Positions 1 through 6,808 of a stretch of 9,111 nt of DNA are shown here, one piece after another; position 1 is the stretch's first letter; every line of letters begins with the position of its first letter. The stretch comes from CAYTLQ01 sp964438715. Lineage in GTDB: Bacteria; Bacteroidota; Ignavibacteria; Ignavibacteriales; Ignavibacteriaceae. The position numbers and the translations under genes are program-made. The stretch covers positions 1 to 9,111 of the forward strand of contig CAYTLQ010000232.1 of NCBI GenBank assembly GCA_964438715.1. Reading direction: 5' to 3'. A model generated the notes under the pieces. The model ran no database searches. It saw nothing but the letters and a program-made list of their open reading frames with translations, and was not told the DNA's origin.

Positions 1-1
1 C

Positions 2-103
2 CATGTACTTGTACTAAAGAAGCCTCCCAAAATTGTAAAATCGGGGAAAGTATATAATCGGAAGAAATTGAAATCAGATCTTAAACAGGAATTTACCGGT
101 TAG
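2..103 (+). CDS. C-terminal tail of an unidentified protein (5' truncated)
   Basis: A frame open from the left edge runs for 33 codons and ends in TAG at 101-103. Both other plus-strand frames stop early (TAA at 15-17 and at 55-57). The peptide is Lys-rich and ends ...VKSGKVYNRKKLKSDLKQ-EFTG. The piece IVKSGKVY loosely recalls the closing strand of amidohydrolase-type enzymes (V.k.GKvv/vy), but this is too short to assign. It lies 61 bases upstream of the glycosyltransferase on the same strand, so the two could be co-transcribed. The start and most of the gene lie outside the window. That this is coding is an inference from the open frame and protein-like composition. Confidence 0.45.
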   Translation, partial: HVLVLKKPPKIVKSGKVYNRKKLKSDLKQEFTG

Positions 104-164
104 TGGCTAAATCTTCCCTTTTCCATCAAGCATTTTTTAACACTATGCCTTTTCTTCGTCTGCA

Positions 165-974
165 ATGAATGCCTCTCTCATCATTTCATTTTATAATAAA
201 ATAGAATATCTGAAACTAATCTTTGCCGGACTGGCAATACAATCGGAAAAACGATTTGAGGTATTAATTGCCGATGATGGTAGCTCCGACAGTATAGTTG
301 ATGAATTGGAAATTCTTGCAACAACAGTTGACTTTCCTCTGTTTCATCTTCATCAGGAGGATAAAGGCTTTCGGAAAAACAGAATATTGAACAAATGTAT
401 TTCTGCCGCAAATTCCGGGTATATTATTTTTATAGATGGCGACTGCATTCCACACCCTCAATTTGTCAGGGAGCATATAACAAATGCAACTGTAGGGAAA
501 ATTCTCACCGGAAGAAGAGTTAACCTGTCCGAGTCGTTCACAAATAGTTTAACATACGAAAAAATCAGCAGTGGAATACTGCAAAGGAGATTCTATTCTC
601 TCATGGTCGATGGTGTATTTGGTAAATCGTATGATGTAGAAAAGGGAATTTATATCAAGAACCAAATTTTAAGAAAATTTATTAACAGAAAAAAAAGAGG
701 GATACTTGGTTGCAATTTTTCCGCATTTAAATCAGATCTGCTCTCCGTTAATGGTTTCGATGAACGATATGAGGCTCCTTCAATCGGTGAAGACAGTGAT
801 ATTCAATATCGTCTGGAATTATCGGGAAAAGAAATTGTTTCTCTTAACAATATTGCCATTCAATACCACTTATACCACAAACTTCAGCCAAGACCGGAGG
901 CAAATCTACGATTGTTTGAGGAAGTAAAAAAAGAAAAAAAAGCCTTCACACCATTTGGCATAAAGCAAGGTTAA
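165..974 (+). CDS. Family 2 (GT-A fold) glycosyltransferase
   Basis: This 269-residue protein probably transfers a sugar from a nucleotide-sugar donor onto a surface glycan; donor and acceptor cannot be read from the sequence. The N-terminal half is a GT-A nucleotide-binding domain: first strand SLIISFYNK (residues 4-12), ADDGSSD (36-42) and the DxD-like metal site DGD (91-93). The C-terminal half carries the features of the galactosyltransferase-C (Glyco_transf_7C-like) subgroup: GCNFSAF (182-188), NGFDE (196-200), the acidic GEDSD (208-212) and a late YHLYH (234-238). No signal peptide or membrane segment is visible, so it should be cytoplasmic or peripherally membrane-associated. The ATG at 165 is favoured because an in-frame stop lies at 138-140; no clear Shine-Dalgarno precedes it. 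Its stop (972-974) overlaps the stop of the opposing kinase gene by four bases. Family assignment is secure, specificity unknown. Confidence 0.9.
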   Translation: MNASLIISFYNKIEYLKLIFAGLAIQSEKRFEVLIADDGSSDSIVDELEILATTVDFPLFHLHQEDKGFRKNRILNKCISAANSGYIIFIDGDCIPHPQFVREHITNATVGKILTGRRVNLSESFTNSLTYEKISSGILQRRFYSLMVDGVFGKSYDVEKGIYIKNQILRKFINRKKRGILGCNFSAFKSDLLSVNGFDERYEAPSIGEDSDIQYRLELSGKEIVSLNNIAIQYHLYHKLQPRPEANLRLFEEVKKEKKAFTPFGIKQG

Positions 975-3277
975 TTCTGGTCGGCTATCTCCCCCCGATG
1001 TCGTTTAATTACTGCCGCAAGAGATTTAATAAGATATCTTCTGTCAATTGGTTTTGAAATATAAGCATCAAAACCGGCTTCAAGAATTTTATCTTTATCT
1101 TTTTTTAATACAAATGCTGTTTCAGCAATAAATGGAATATTCTTGTAGCGTTGAAATCTGTTAATAATCTCTTTTCGAAGTTGAATTCCATTCCATGGTT
1201 CCGGTAAACCAATATCGAGAAGAATTAAGTCGTAGTAAATTCCATTATCACTTTTTTGCTTTAATAGTTCAAGTGCCGCTTCTCCGTTATTAACCACATC
1301 TATCTTCGAAACAGTTCGCAGAGTAACCTCTAACATTTTTGCACTACCTTCATCATCTTCTACCACAAGAAAATATGGCCGTAATTCATTAAGATATAAT
1401 ACTTCAGGAGATACCGTGTAAAAAACACTGGATTTATTTACTATTTCCTGTTTCGATTTTTCATCAATAGGCACAAAAATAGTAACCGCCATCCCCCCGT
1501 TTATTGTTGCCTGAACTTCAATTTTACCACCCATTAGTTCCAAAATACGCTTGGAAATAGATAGCGCATGAACAATATGTCCAACTTTATCACTCACTCC
1601 ATTAATGTTCTGAAGAAACGGATTAAATAAATGAGGGATAAGTTTTTCCGGAATAATTATTGAACCTTCTCGTATCCGGATAAAAGCCATTGATTTTAAT
1701 GAATCCAATCCGGAGTCAATATGTATTGTTTCCTGACCTCCATTTTCTAAACTTAATTTTACAATGTTCAAAATAACCCGTCTTAGTTGAAACGGATCGG
1801 TATTAAGTATCAGATCTTCGCTGTTTTCGAAATGAAATCGTGCAACACTGTTAGTGGCGATTTTTAAACAACTTTCTTTCGTCGCCTGTAGTAAATCAGA
1901 TAATTGATACGATGTAAGCGAAATACCGAGTTTTTTCGCCTCATAGTCCAGAATTGCCGGGTTTTCTTCAACGAGTTTTTTAATTCGCTTGCTTGCAAGG
2001 TTGATGTGCTGAGCAAAAAGATAAACACTTTGATCTTCGAATTCGTTAAATCTTTCCATTAGGATTTCAGAAAATCCCATAATTCCATTCAAGTAAGTTC
2101 GGAAATCATGTTCCTTATCTGATACAAATGACGTGTCCGGTTCCGGCTGAACCACCATTTCCGGTTTCATTTCTTCTCTGATGTTTGCCTCTGTAACATC
2201 TTTAGCTAAGCCAACTATTGATATATCGTTACTTAGAGAAACGCCTGTTAACTCTAATGATAGTAGTACGGCTGTAATACCGTTTTTGTGGTTAAACTTA
2301 AACACCCCTGACTCTTCGAGGCTGTCACCGGAGAGAATCATATTCATCTTATTTTCGAGATCATCTCTTTCAGCCTCATCCACCAGGGAAAGAATATTTG
2401 TACCGGAGAGTTCTTCCTCCCTATATCCAAGTAATTTTGCGAATGAATCATTCAGGAAACTAAAAATCGACTCATGGACAACAAAAAACCCAACAGAAAT
2501 ATTTTCAAATAACGATTTAAAGTCATATACCCCTGTTCTTAGTTCGTTTTCTTTAAGATGCGGTAAATCACCGGGATAGTACATTTCCATTATGCCAATT
2601 ATTTTGTTCGCAGCATTCCTGAGAATGAGCGACTCCAGATAATAAGGCTGTGCATCTCCATAGAGCGGTCCCGCTTTTACCATTCCTTTCCAAAAACCAT
2701 CGCGGTAAACTGCACTCCGGTATTCAAAAGTGGAAAGGTTTTCATATTCCATCCTTAAAATCTCGTCAATGGGTTTTTCCAGCACAAGCCCCTGTTTATA
2801 TCTGAAATAATCCGCAGCTTTGCTATTCCAGTAAGCAATATTAAAATCAAGATCGAGACAGATTAAAGCAAAGGGTAAATTATCTACAATCCGTGCGTTC
2901 AGCAACAAATTTTGTTCCGCCATACGAAGTGCAGTATAATCCTGAAATGCTATGATGAAAAACCCGCCTATTGGTATTTTATGTATTGAAAAATAAAACT
3001 TTTCTTCGCCCACCGAGATCCACTTTTTAATTTCTCTCGAGGTAGTAATTTCAGGTTCTGATTCAATAAATTGTACGATGAACGAGTACTTAATACCACC
3101 AAATACAGATGAATAATGTTCTCCTCGCATAATATCCCCTATGTCAAGTTCAGGTGAGAGCTCATTATGAACATAGTCCTGGAGTTTTCCTTTAGAATCA
3201 AAGAGAAACAGGATGTCTATAAAATCCTTGAGAACAAATACAATATTATCTACAATAGGGTTACCGGTTAATGGCAT
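971..3277 (-). CDS. Triple-PAS hybrid sensor histidine kinase with receiver domain; ATP-binding motifs degenerate
   Basis: This 768-residue protein has no transmembrane segment or signal peptide and should be a cytoplasmic sensor. The order is a divergent PAS-like region (about 15-115), PAS 2 (about 126-235), PAS 3 (about 252-362, ending in KDVTEA), a HisKA helix with EHDFRTYLNGI (H390 is the phospho-acceptor), an HATPase_c-like domain (about 480-604) and a receiver domain (about 634-758). The receiver is complete: E640-D641-D642, D688 in LLDIGLP, T720 and K742. The ATPase domain keeps its overall pattern (LFNPFLQ, SISKRILELMGGKIEV), but the conserved N, G1 and G2 boxes are eroded: N504 lacks the usual second Asn, DxGxG has become EGSII (537-541), and the glycine-rich G2 reads HIVHALSISK (567-576). 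The frame is intact over 2.3 kb, so this is not recent decay. It may be a pseudokinase acting through binding, phosphatase activity or its receiver. No partner regulator gene is adjacent. Confidence 0.9.
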   Translation of the reverse strand: MPLTGNPIVDNIVFVLKDFIDILFLFDSKGKLQDYVHNELSPELDIGDIMRGEHYSSVFGGIKYSFIVQFIESEPEITTSREIKKWISVGEEKFYFSIHKIPIGGFFIIAFQDYTALRMAEQNLLLNARIVDNLPFALICLDLDFNIAYWNSKAADYFRYKQGLVLEKPIDEILRMEYENLSTFEYRSAVYRDGFWKGMVKAGPLYGDAQPYYLESLILRNAANKIIGIMEMYYPGDLPHLKENELRTGVYDFKSLFENISVGFFVVHESIFSFLNDSFAKLLGYREEELSGTNILSLVDEAERDDLENKMNMILSGDSLEESGVFKFNHKNGITAVLLSLELTGVSLSNDISIVGLAKDVTEANIREEMKPEMVVQPEPDTSFVSDKEHDFRTYLNGIMGFSEILMERFNEFEDQSVYLFAQHINLASKRIKKLVEENPAILDYEAKKLGISLTSYQLSDLLQATKESCLKIATNSVARFHFENSEDLILNTDPFQLRRVILNIVKLSLENGGQETIHIDSGLDSLKSMAFIRIREGSIIIPEKLIPHLFNPFLQNINGVSDKVGHIVHALSISKRILELMGGKIEVQATINGGMAVTIFVPIDEKSKQEIVNKSSVFYTVSPEVLYLNELRPYFLVVEDDEGSAKMLEVTLRTVSKIDVVNNGEAALELLKQKSDNGIYYDLILLDIGLPEPWNGIQLRKEIINRFQRYKNIPFIAETAFVLKKDKDKILEAGFDAYISKPIDRRYLIKSLAAVIKRHRGEIADQN

Positions 3278-3533
3278 AGAGCATTAAAATATTTGCCTAC
3301 CCGTGTCAAATCGGGCGAGGTCATTATTTGAAAAAAATATCACAAAATATATAAAAAATTCTTTCACCAAAGCCTTTGGACTTAATTATTGAACCGACCT
3401 ATTTTCTTCCTCTGTATTTGCACTCACAATCCGGAAAACAAATGTTATTTGCTAATTGTCCGTATTACGGATTCTATGTAATTTTGATGCACAGTTTAAT
3501 AATTCTCCAGATAAAAATCCTTATAGGTGCACT
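3278..3533. promoter_or_regulatory. Divergent intergenic region between the hybrid kinase and serA
   Basis: This 256-base, mostly AT-rich stretch separates two divergently transcribed genes and must hold both promoters. For serA the best candidate is TTG at 3389-3391, then 21 bases, then TGTATTTG at 3413-3420. That is one base from the Bacteroidota TAnnTTTG element and would give a leader of roughly 100 bases. For the kinase I see no exact TAnnTTTG match on the minus strand, only AT-rich sequence near 3330-3360. A short CCCG...CGGG pairing near 3300-3316 is too weak to call. No riboswitch-like fold is evident. Confidence 0.3.
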
Positions 3534-4724
3534 ATGAAAGTTAAAGTACTCATCGCTGATAAATTTCCTGAAATTTATATCGAACAATTAAAAGCAATGG
3601 ATTTAGAAGTCCTTTATCAGCCCAAATTGGGTGAAAATGACTTACCAAAAGCCGCCGAAGATGTTGATATTATTGTAGTACGATCTACTATTGTAAATGC
3701 TGAAACAATAAATAATGCTAAACATCTCAATCTTATAATTCGTGCCGGAGCAGGTGTTAATAATATTAATATTGCCGCTGCAAATCAAAAAGGTGTTTAT
3801 GTAGCAAATTGCCCTGGTATGAATTCTATTGCCGTTGCTGAACTCGCAATGGGTTTAATTATTTCATGCGATCGCCGTATTCCGGACAATGTTATTGATT
3901 TCCGTAATGGTAAGTGGAATAAAGGCGAGTATTCAAAGGCTGAGGGTCTTTTTGGCAAAAACCTTGGTATTATTGGTGTTGGTGCTATTGGTAAAGAGGT
4001 TGCAAAAAGAGCAATTGCTTTTGGGATGAATGTTTACGGAAAAGATATCTCTCGAATTGAAGGTGAAATGATTAAAGATTTTTCCGAGATGGATCAACTG
4101 CTCCCCATGTGCGATATAGTTTCCATTCACCTGCCGTTAACCCCTCAAACCAGAGGTCTTTTTAATAAAGAAATGTTTAGCTATATGAAACCCAACGCTA
4201 TTCTCATTAATACTTCACGGGCAGAGATAATTGATGAAGATGCACTTCTCGACGCTATTAAGGAAAAAAATATTCGAGTCGCTTTAGATGTCTTCCAAGG
4301 TGAGCCTGAGGATAAAAGCGGAAGTGTTTCATCAAAACTCCAGAACAATCCCAATATTTATGTTACTCATCATATAGGAGCATCTACTGAACAAGCTCAA
4401 AATGCTGTTGCGGCAGAAACAGTCAAAATTATAAGAGAGTTTATCAATAGCGGTGTAATTGCACACTGGGTGAACAGAGCAAAAGTAACCGATGCTCATT
4501 ATCAGTTAGTTGTGAAACACTACGACCGTCCGGGTGTTCTTGCCTCTATTCTTGCTGTTATCAGAGATTCTAACATCAATATCGAGGAGATTGAAAATGT
4601 TATTTTTGAGGGGGGAATTGCTGCAAGTTGTACATTAAAATTGCAAACAGCTATTTCTACTGAAAACTTAAAGTTAATTCAGGAAAACCCGAATGTTTTA
4701 AGTGTCTCTCATGTAGCTCTTTGA
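3534..4724 (+). CDS. serA: D-3-phosphoglycerate dehydrogenase (ACT-domain type)
   Basis: This enzyme oxidises 3-phosphoglycerate to 3-phosphohydroxypyruvate with NAD, the first committed step of serine synthesis, in the cytoplasm. It has 396 residues, close to the roughly 410 of the E. coli ACT-containing form. The catalytic domain is split around a Rossmann domain with GVGAIG at 148-153. The expected active-site residues are present: R229 in NTSRAEIIDEDAL, E257 in GEP and H280 in HHIGAS. The usual Arg-Gly after the Ser reads Arg-Ala here. A C-terminal ACT domain (about 323-396, opening YQLVVKHYDRPGVLASIL) suggests serine feedback regulation, as known for this family. I chose ATG 3534 because AGGTG lies at 3525-3529 and homologous proteins begin at this strand; an in-frame ATG at 3456 would add 26 atypical residues. 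No serC is adjacent. Another D-2-hydroxyacid dehydrogenase role is possible but less likely given the ACT domain. Confidence 0.92.
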   Translation: MKVKVLIADKFPEIYIEQLKAMDLEVLYQPKLGENDLPKAAEDVDIIVVRSTIVNAETINNAKHLNLIIRAGAGVNNINIAAANQKGVYVANCPGMNSIAVAELAMGLIISCDRRIPDNVIDFRNGKWNKGEYSKAEGLFGKNLGIIGVGAIGKEVAKRAIAFGMNVYGKDISRIEGEMIKDFSEMDQLLPMCDIVSIHLPLTPQTRGLFNKEMFSYMKPNAILINTSRAEIIDEDALLDAIKEKNIRVALDVFQGEPEDKSGSVSSKLQNNPNIYVTHHIGASTEQAQNAVAAETVKIIREFINSGVIAHWVNRAKVTDAHYQLVVKHYDRPGVLASILAVIRDSNINIEEIENVIFEGGIAASCTLKLQTAISTENLKLIQENPNVLSVSHVAL

Positions 4725-4737
4725 TGCTTTCTTTTCT

Positions 4738-4765
4738 CTGCCCCTCTCCTTCAGGCGGGGGGCAG
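4738..4765. terminator. GC-rich hairpin between convergent serA and mqnA-like genes
   Basis: CTGCCCC (4738-4744) pairs with GGGGCAG (4759-4765). Two further pairs (T4745-G4758 and C4746-G4757) close a 10-base loop. It fills the 45-base gap between the converging stop codons. The plus-strand side is followed by TCCTTTATATAAATTT, only a weak U-tract, and the minus side by a purine run, so it is a modest bidirectional terminator at best. Confidence 0.5.
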
Positions 4766-4769
4766 TCCT

Positions 4770-5525
4770 TTATATAAATTTCAGTTCTTTAATATCTTCT
4801 ACCATTCCATGATAATATGGCAATTTTATTAGCTCATTAATACCCTCTCTGTCCTGCTCGTCAAACTCATAGATGACATGCGACATATTTTCTCTGAAAT
4901 ATTCTTTCGTCTCCTCGTTAAAATTCACATCCCACTCTGGAGAATCAACACTGTCATAAATTTTCTGTTCAATGACCTCAACCTGTTTGTGAAACTCTTC
5001 AAGAACTTCTTTATTTTTTGAAGCAAAAACATAATTAACAAAGGGATAGGAGATTAATTCTACTATTTCTTCAGAAAAACTAAGCCCTTTTAAATAATTT
5101 GCATCAGAAAAATTCTTATCGCCTGTAATCATTCTGGATTCAGTACTTTCATAAGCATTTTCTGCCAACCTTATTTGAACCTCCGAATCATACATTTCCC
5201 TAACCCAGATTTTCAGGAGAATGGTCTCGACGGTGGAGATATCCCCCGCCAAGGCTACATTGCTTAATCCTTGCTTGTACGGAGTAAAATATACATACGA
5301 ATTTGATAAGGAGCCTTCAAAGGAAATACCCAATTTAGAAGAAATATAAAGGTCATTATGTTTTAATAAATCCAAGGTTGGAATTAATGCAATGTGACCT
5401 TTACCCTCTGATAAAGAACTGGTAAGTATTGAAGCCGGGTAATATTTCACCAATTTTTTCATCTCAATTGGAAGAGACTGGGTGAAAAGATAGGTAAAAA
5501 TGTTATGAGGAAGTAAAATCTGCAT
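4770..5525 (-). CDS. MqnA-family (menaquinone futalosine pathway-like) protein, divergent
   Basis: This 251-residue protein has no signal peptide or membrane segment. Its full length follows the pattern of MqnA, the chorismate dehydratase of the futalosine menaquinone route, which has a periplasmic-binding-protein-like fold. Visible correspondences in order are: N8 near the N-terminal Asn-Thr motif; PASILTSSLSEGKGHIALIP (30-49), matching the family's PS.La..L..G..DiALIP; GISFEGSLSNSYVYF (66-80), matching S.GPv.SVLLF; the VALAGDISTVE segment (90-100); ITGDKNF (133-139), matching lIGD.Al; SYPFVNYVFASKN (159-171), matching GLPFV.A.W; and a terminal YFRENMSHVIYEF...GINELI helix pair. The N-terminal SYLNT.PL signature is not preserved, so catalysis on chorismate is uncertain. 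No other menaquinone gene is nearby. It could be a paralogue with another ligand. The family call is inference by eye; the enzymatic role is open. Confidence 0.6.
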   Translation of the reverse strand: MQILLPHNIFTYLFTQSLPIEMKKLVKYYPASILTSSLSEGKGHIALIPTLDLLKHNDLYISSKLGISFEGSLSNSYVYFTPYKQGLSNVALAGDISTVETILLKIWVREMYDSEVQIRLAENAYESTESRMITGDKNFSDANYLKGLSFSEEIVELISYPFVNYVFASKNKEVLEEFHKQVEVIEQKIYDSVDSPEWDVNFNEETKEYFRENMSHVIYEFDEQDREGINELIKLPYYHGMVEDIKELKFI

Positions 5526-5624
5526 AATTAAATGAACTTTTTACTAAAAATACCTGTAATTACGAGATATATCAACACTAAAAAAATTTATTATGGCATT
5601 TTGATTAAAGTTTCAAAATTTGTC

Positions 5625-5655
5625 TTGACAATATTTTAAGTTAGTAATATATTTG
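5625..5655 (+). promoter_or_regulatory. Strong promoter of the yceI-family gene
   Basis: TTGACA (5625-5630) is followed by exactly 17 bases and TATATT (5648-5653). Two further bases complete TATATTTG (5648-5655), a perfect match to the Bacteroidota TAnnTTTG element, 20 bases after the TTG. Transcription should start near 5661, giving a leader of about 34 bases. AGGAGA at 5681-5686, eight bases before the ATG, is the best ribosome-binding site in the window. Confidence 0.75.
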
Positions 5656-5694
5656 TATTAAATATTTACACATTAATCATAGGAGAAAATCAAT

Positions 5695-6291
5695 ATGAAA
5701 ATACTCAAGGCTCTTGTCCTCTTGCTCATCATATCAACCTCGACACTTTCAGCACAAACAAAATGGAAACTTGACAATTCTCACTCTAATGTGATGTTCA
5801 ATGTTACACATTTGGTAATTTCTGAAGTAACAGGCTTTTTCAAAGATTATAGCGCTGAGTTTACCTCAAAATCAGACAATGATTTTAACGATGCTTCAGT
5901 CACCTTTGTGGTTAAAACCGCCAGCATTAATACCGATAATCAGAAACGCGATGATCACCTCAAATCAGATGACTTCTTCAATGCTGAGAAATATCCGGAA
6001 ATGAAATTTGTCAGCACATCAATGAAGAAAAGTAAAGGTAACAAATACAAACTTACAGGTAATCTTACAATTCGTGATGTTACAAAGAAAGTTACATTTG
6101 ATGTTGATTATCTTGGCACAGTGAAAGATCCGTGGGGAAATACCAAAGTTGCATTCAAACTTACCGGAACAATTAATCGTTTCGACTACAACCTCAAGTG
6201 GAATACACTTATGGAAACAGGCGGAGCCGTTGTTGGTAAAGATGTTAAAATAGTTTGTAACATTGAGTTCGCTAAGGATACCGGAAAATAA
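5695..6291 (+). CDS. Secreted YceI-family (lipocalin-like) protein
   Basis: This 198-residue protein begins with a Sec signal peptide: KILK, a hydrophobic core LVLLLIIS and a likely signal peptidase I cut after LSA at residue 20. The mature part (about 177 residues) is a single YceI domain. This is a beta-barrel known in the family to bind isoprenoid chains such as polyprenyl or quinone-like lipids. Family hallmarks are KWKLDNSHSNVMFNVTHL (23-40), the KSDDFFNAEKYPEMKF stretch, LTGNLTIRDVTKKV, the DPWGNTKVAFKLTGTINRFDY segment and a final conserved strand. It should reside in the periplasm. It has a strong dedicated promoter and a strong terminator, so it appears monocistronic and well expressed. 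The divergent MqnA-like gene upstream could hint at a quinone link, but that is speculative. The ligand is unknown. Confidence 0.92.
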   Translation: MKILKALVLLLIISTSTLSAQTKWKLDNSHSNVMFNVTHLVISEVTGFFKDYSAEFTSKSDNDFNDASVTFVVKTASINTDNQKRDDHLKSDDFFNAEKYPEMKFVSTSMKKSKGNKYKLTGNLTIRDVTKKVTFDVDYLGTVKDPWGNTKVAFKLTGTINRFDYNLKWNTLMETGGAVVGKDVKIVCNIEFAKDTGK

Positions 6292-6312
6292 TACTTGTAT
6301 AGAGTTAAATTT

Positions 6313-6350
6313 GGAGAAATGGCTGAAATAGCTGTTTCTCCATTTTTATT
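6313..6350 (+). terminator. Rho-independent terminator of the yceI-family gene
   Basis: A 12-base-pair stem (6313-6324 with 6330-6341) has ten Watson-Crick pairs, two G-U wobbles and a 5-base loop (GAAAT). It starts 22 bases after the stop codon. The 3' side continues ATTTTTATTTAT, a good U-rich tract. This is the clearest terminator in the window and closes the core-genome block on the left. Confidence 0.85.
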
Positions 6351-6631
6351 TATACTTCCTCCTTCTCTTCATTTGAAAGACTTCTGAAGCTAAGATAATT
6401 CCCCCCACAACATTGTTGTTTCAGGATGAAATCTCACAAATCGTGTAACTCATTCTTAATATTCTTCCCCTCCCGAATGTCCAATCCAACTGCATCCTTG
6501 TTATGTAATTACTTTACAAGCTCGTAATTCTATATTTATGGTAATTTTTCAGATTGAGCTGTAAGACACTAACAAAAAAAATCAGTTGAAGTAGGAAGTC
6601 GTTAAAAGGGGTAAGGAGATTAAAAGAAGAA

Positions 6632-6666
6632 ACAAAAAAACGGTGGCAGGGTTAACTACCACCGTT
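6632..6666 (-). terminator. Minus-strand terminator-like hairpin without an obvious gene
   Basis: CGGTGG (6641-6646) pairs with CCACCG (6659-6664). The outer AA/TT adds two pairs, and two more pairs form inside after one mismatch. On the minus strand the stem is followed by seven T (6640-6634), the arrangement of an intrinsic terminator. The plus strand has no U-tract after the stem. No minus-strand gene lies immediately to its right, so its purpose is unclear. Confidence 0.5.
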
Positions 6667-6724
6667 CAGAAAAACCGGAAGGTTATGCACAAGCGGAAAA
6701 AAAGACAATGTCATAGCGAATTAA

Positions 6725-6764
6725 GAATGAAAACCGAATATTAAACTTTGGAATGAAAAACGAA
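6725..6764. repeat. Two direct copies of a 14-base AT-rich motif
   Basis: GAATGAAAACCGAA (6725-6738) and GAATGAAAAACGAA (6751-6764) differ at one position and lie 26 bases apart, start to start. The second copy continues into sequence that resembles the beginning of hsdR. Two copies could be chance in AT-rich DNA. Confidence 0.35.
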
Positions 6765-6787
6765 ACTGACAGACAAATAACCCGACC

Positions 6788-6808
6788 TGTCTGCCGAACG
6801 GGCAGGCA
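6788..6808. repeat. Short palindrome with GAACG loop, of the kind dispersed in Bacteroidota genomes
   Basis: TGTCTGCC (6788-6795) pairs with GGCAGGCA (6801-6808) over eight base pairs, one of them a G-U wobble, around the loop GAACG. From memory, palindromes of this type (CCTGCCTGCCGAAC-GGCAGG variants) recur between genes in many Bacteroidota genomes. Only one copy is in this window, so repetitiveness here is recollection, not observation. No T-tract follows directly; the T-run begins about 13 bases later. Confidence 0.5.

Noticed and set aside
2181..2579. A 132-codon plus-strand open frame inside the hybrid kinase gene
   Set aside because: It is antisense to the PAS 3 region, is serine-rich as expected for a shadow frame, and has no domain features.
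3456..3533. A 26-codon N-terminal extension of serA beginning at ATG 3456
   Set aside because: The extra residues do not resemble any SerA N-terminus. AGGTG sits just before ATG 3534, where the standard first strand (MKVKVLIADKF) begins.
6407..6419. ACAAC-ATT-GTTGT palindrome as a possible operator
   Set aside because: Five-base arms with a three-base centre are expected by chance in a stretch this long, and it is not positioned at any identifiable promoter.
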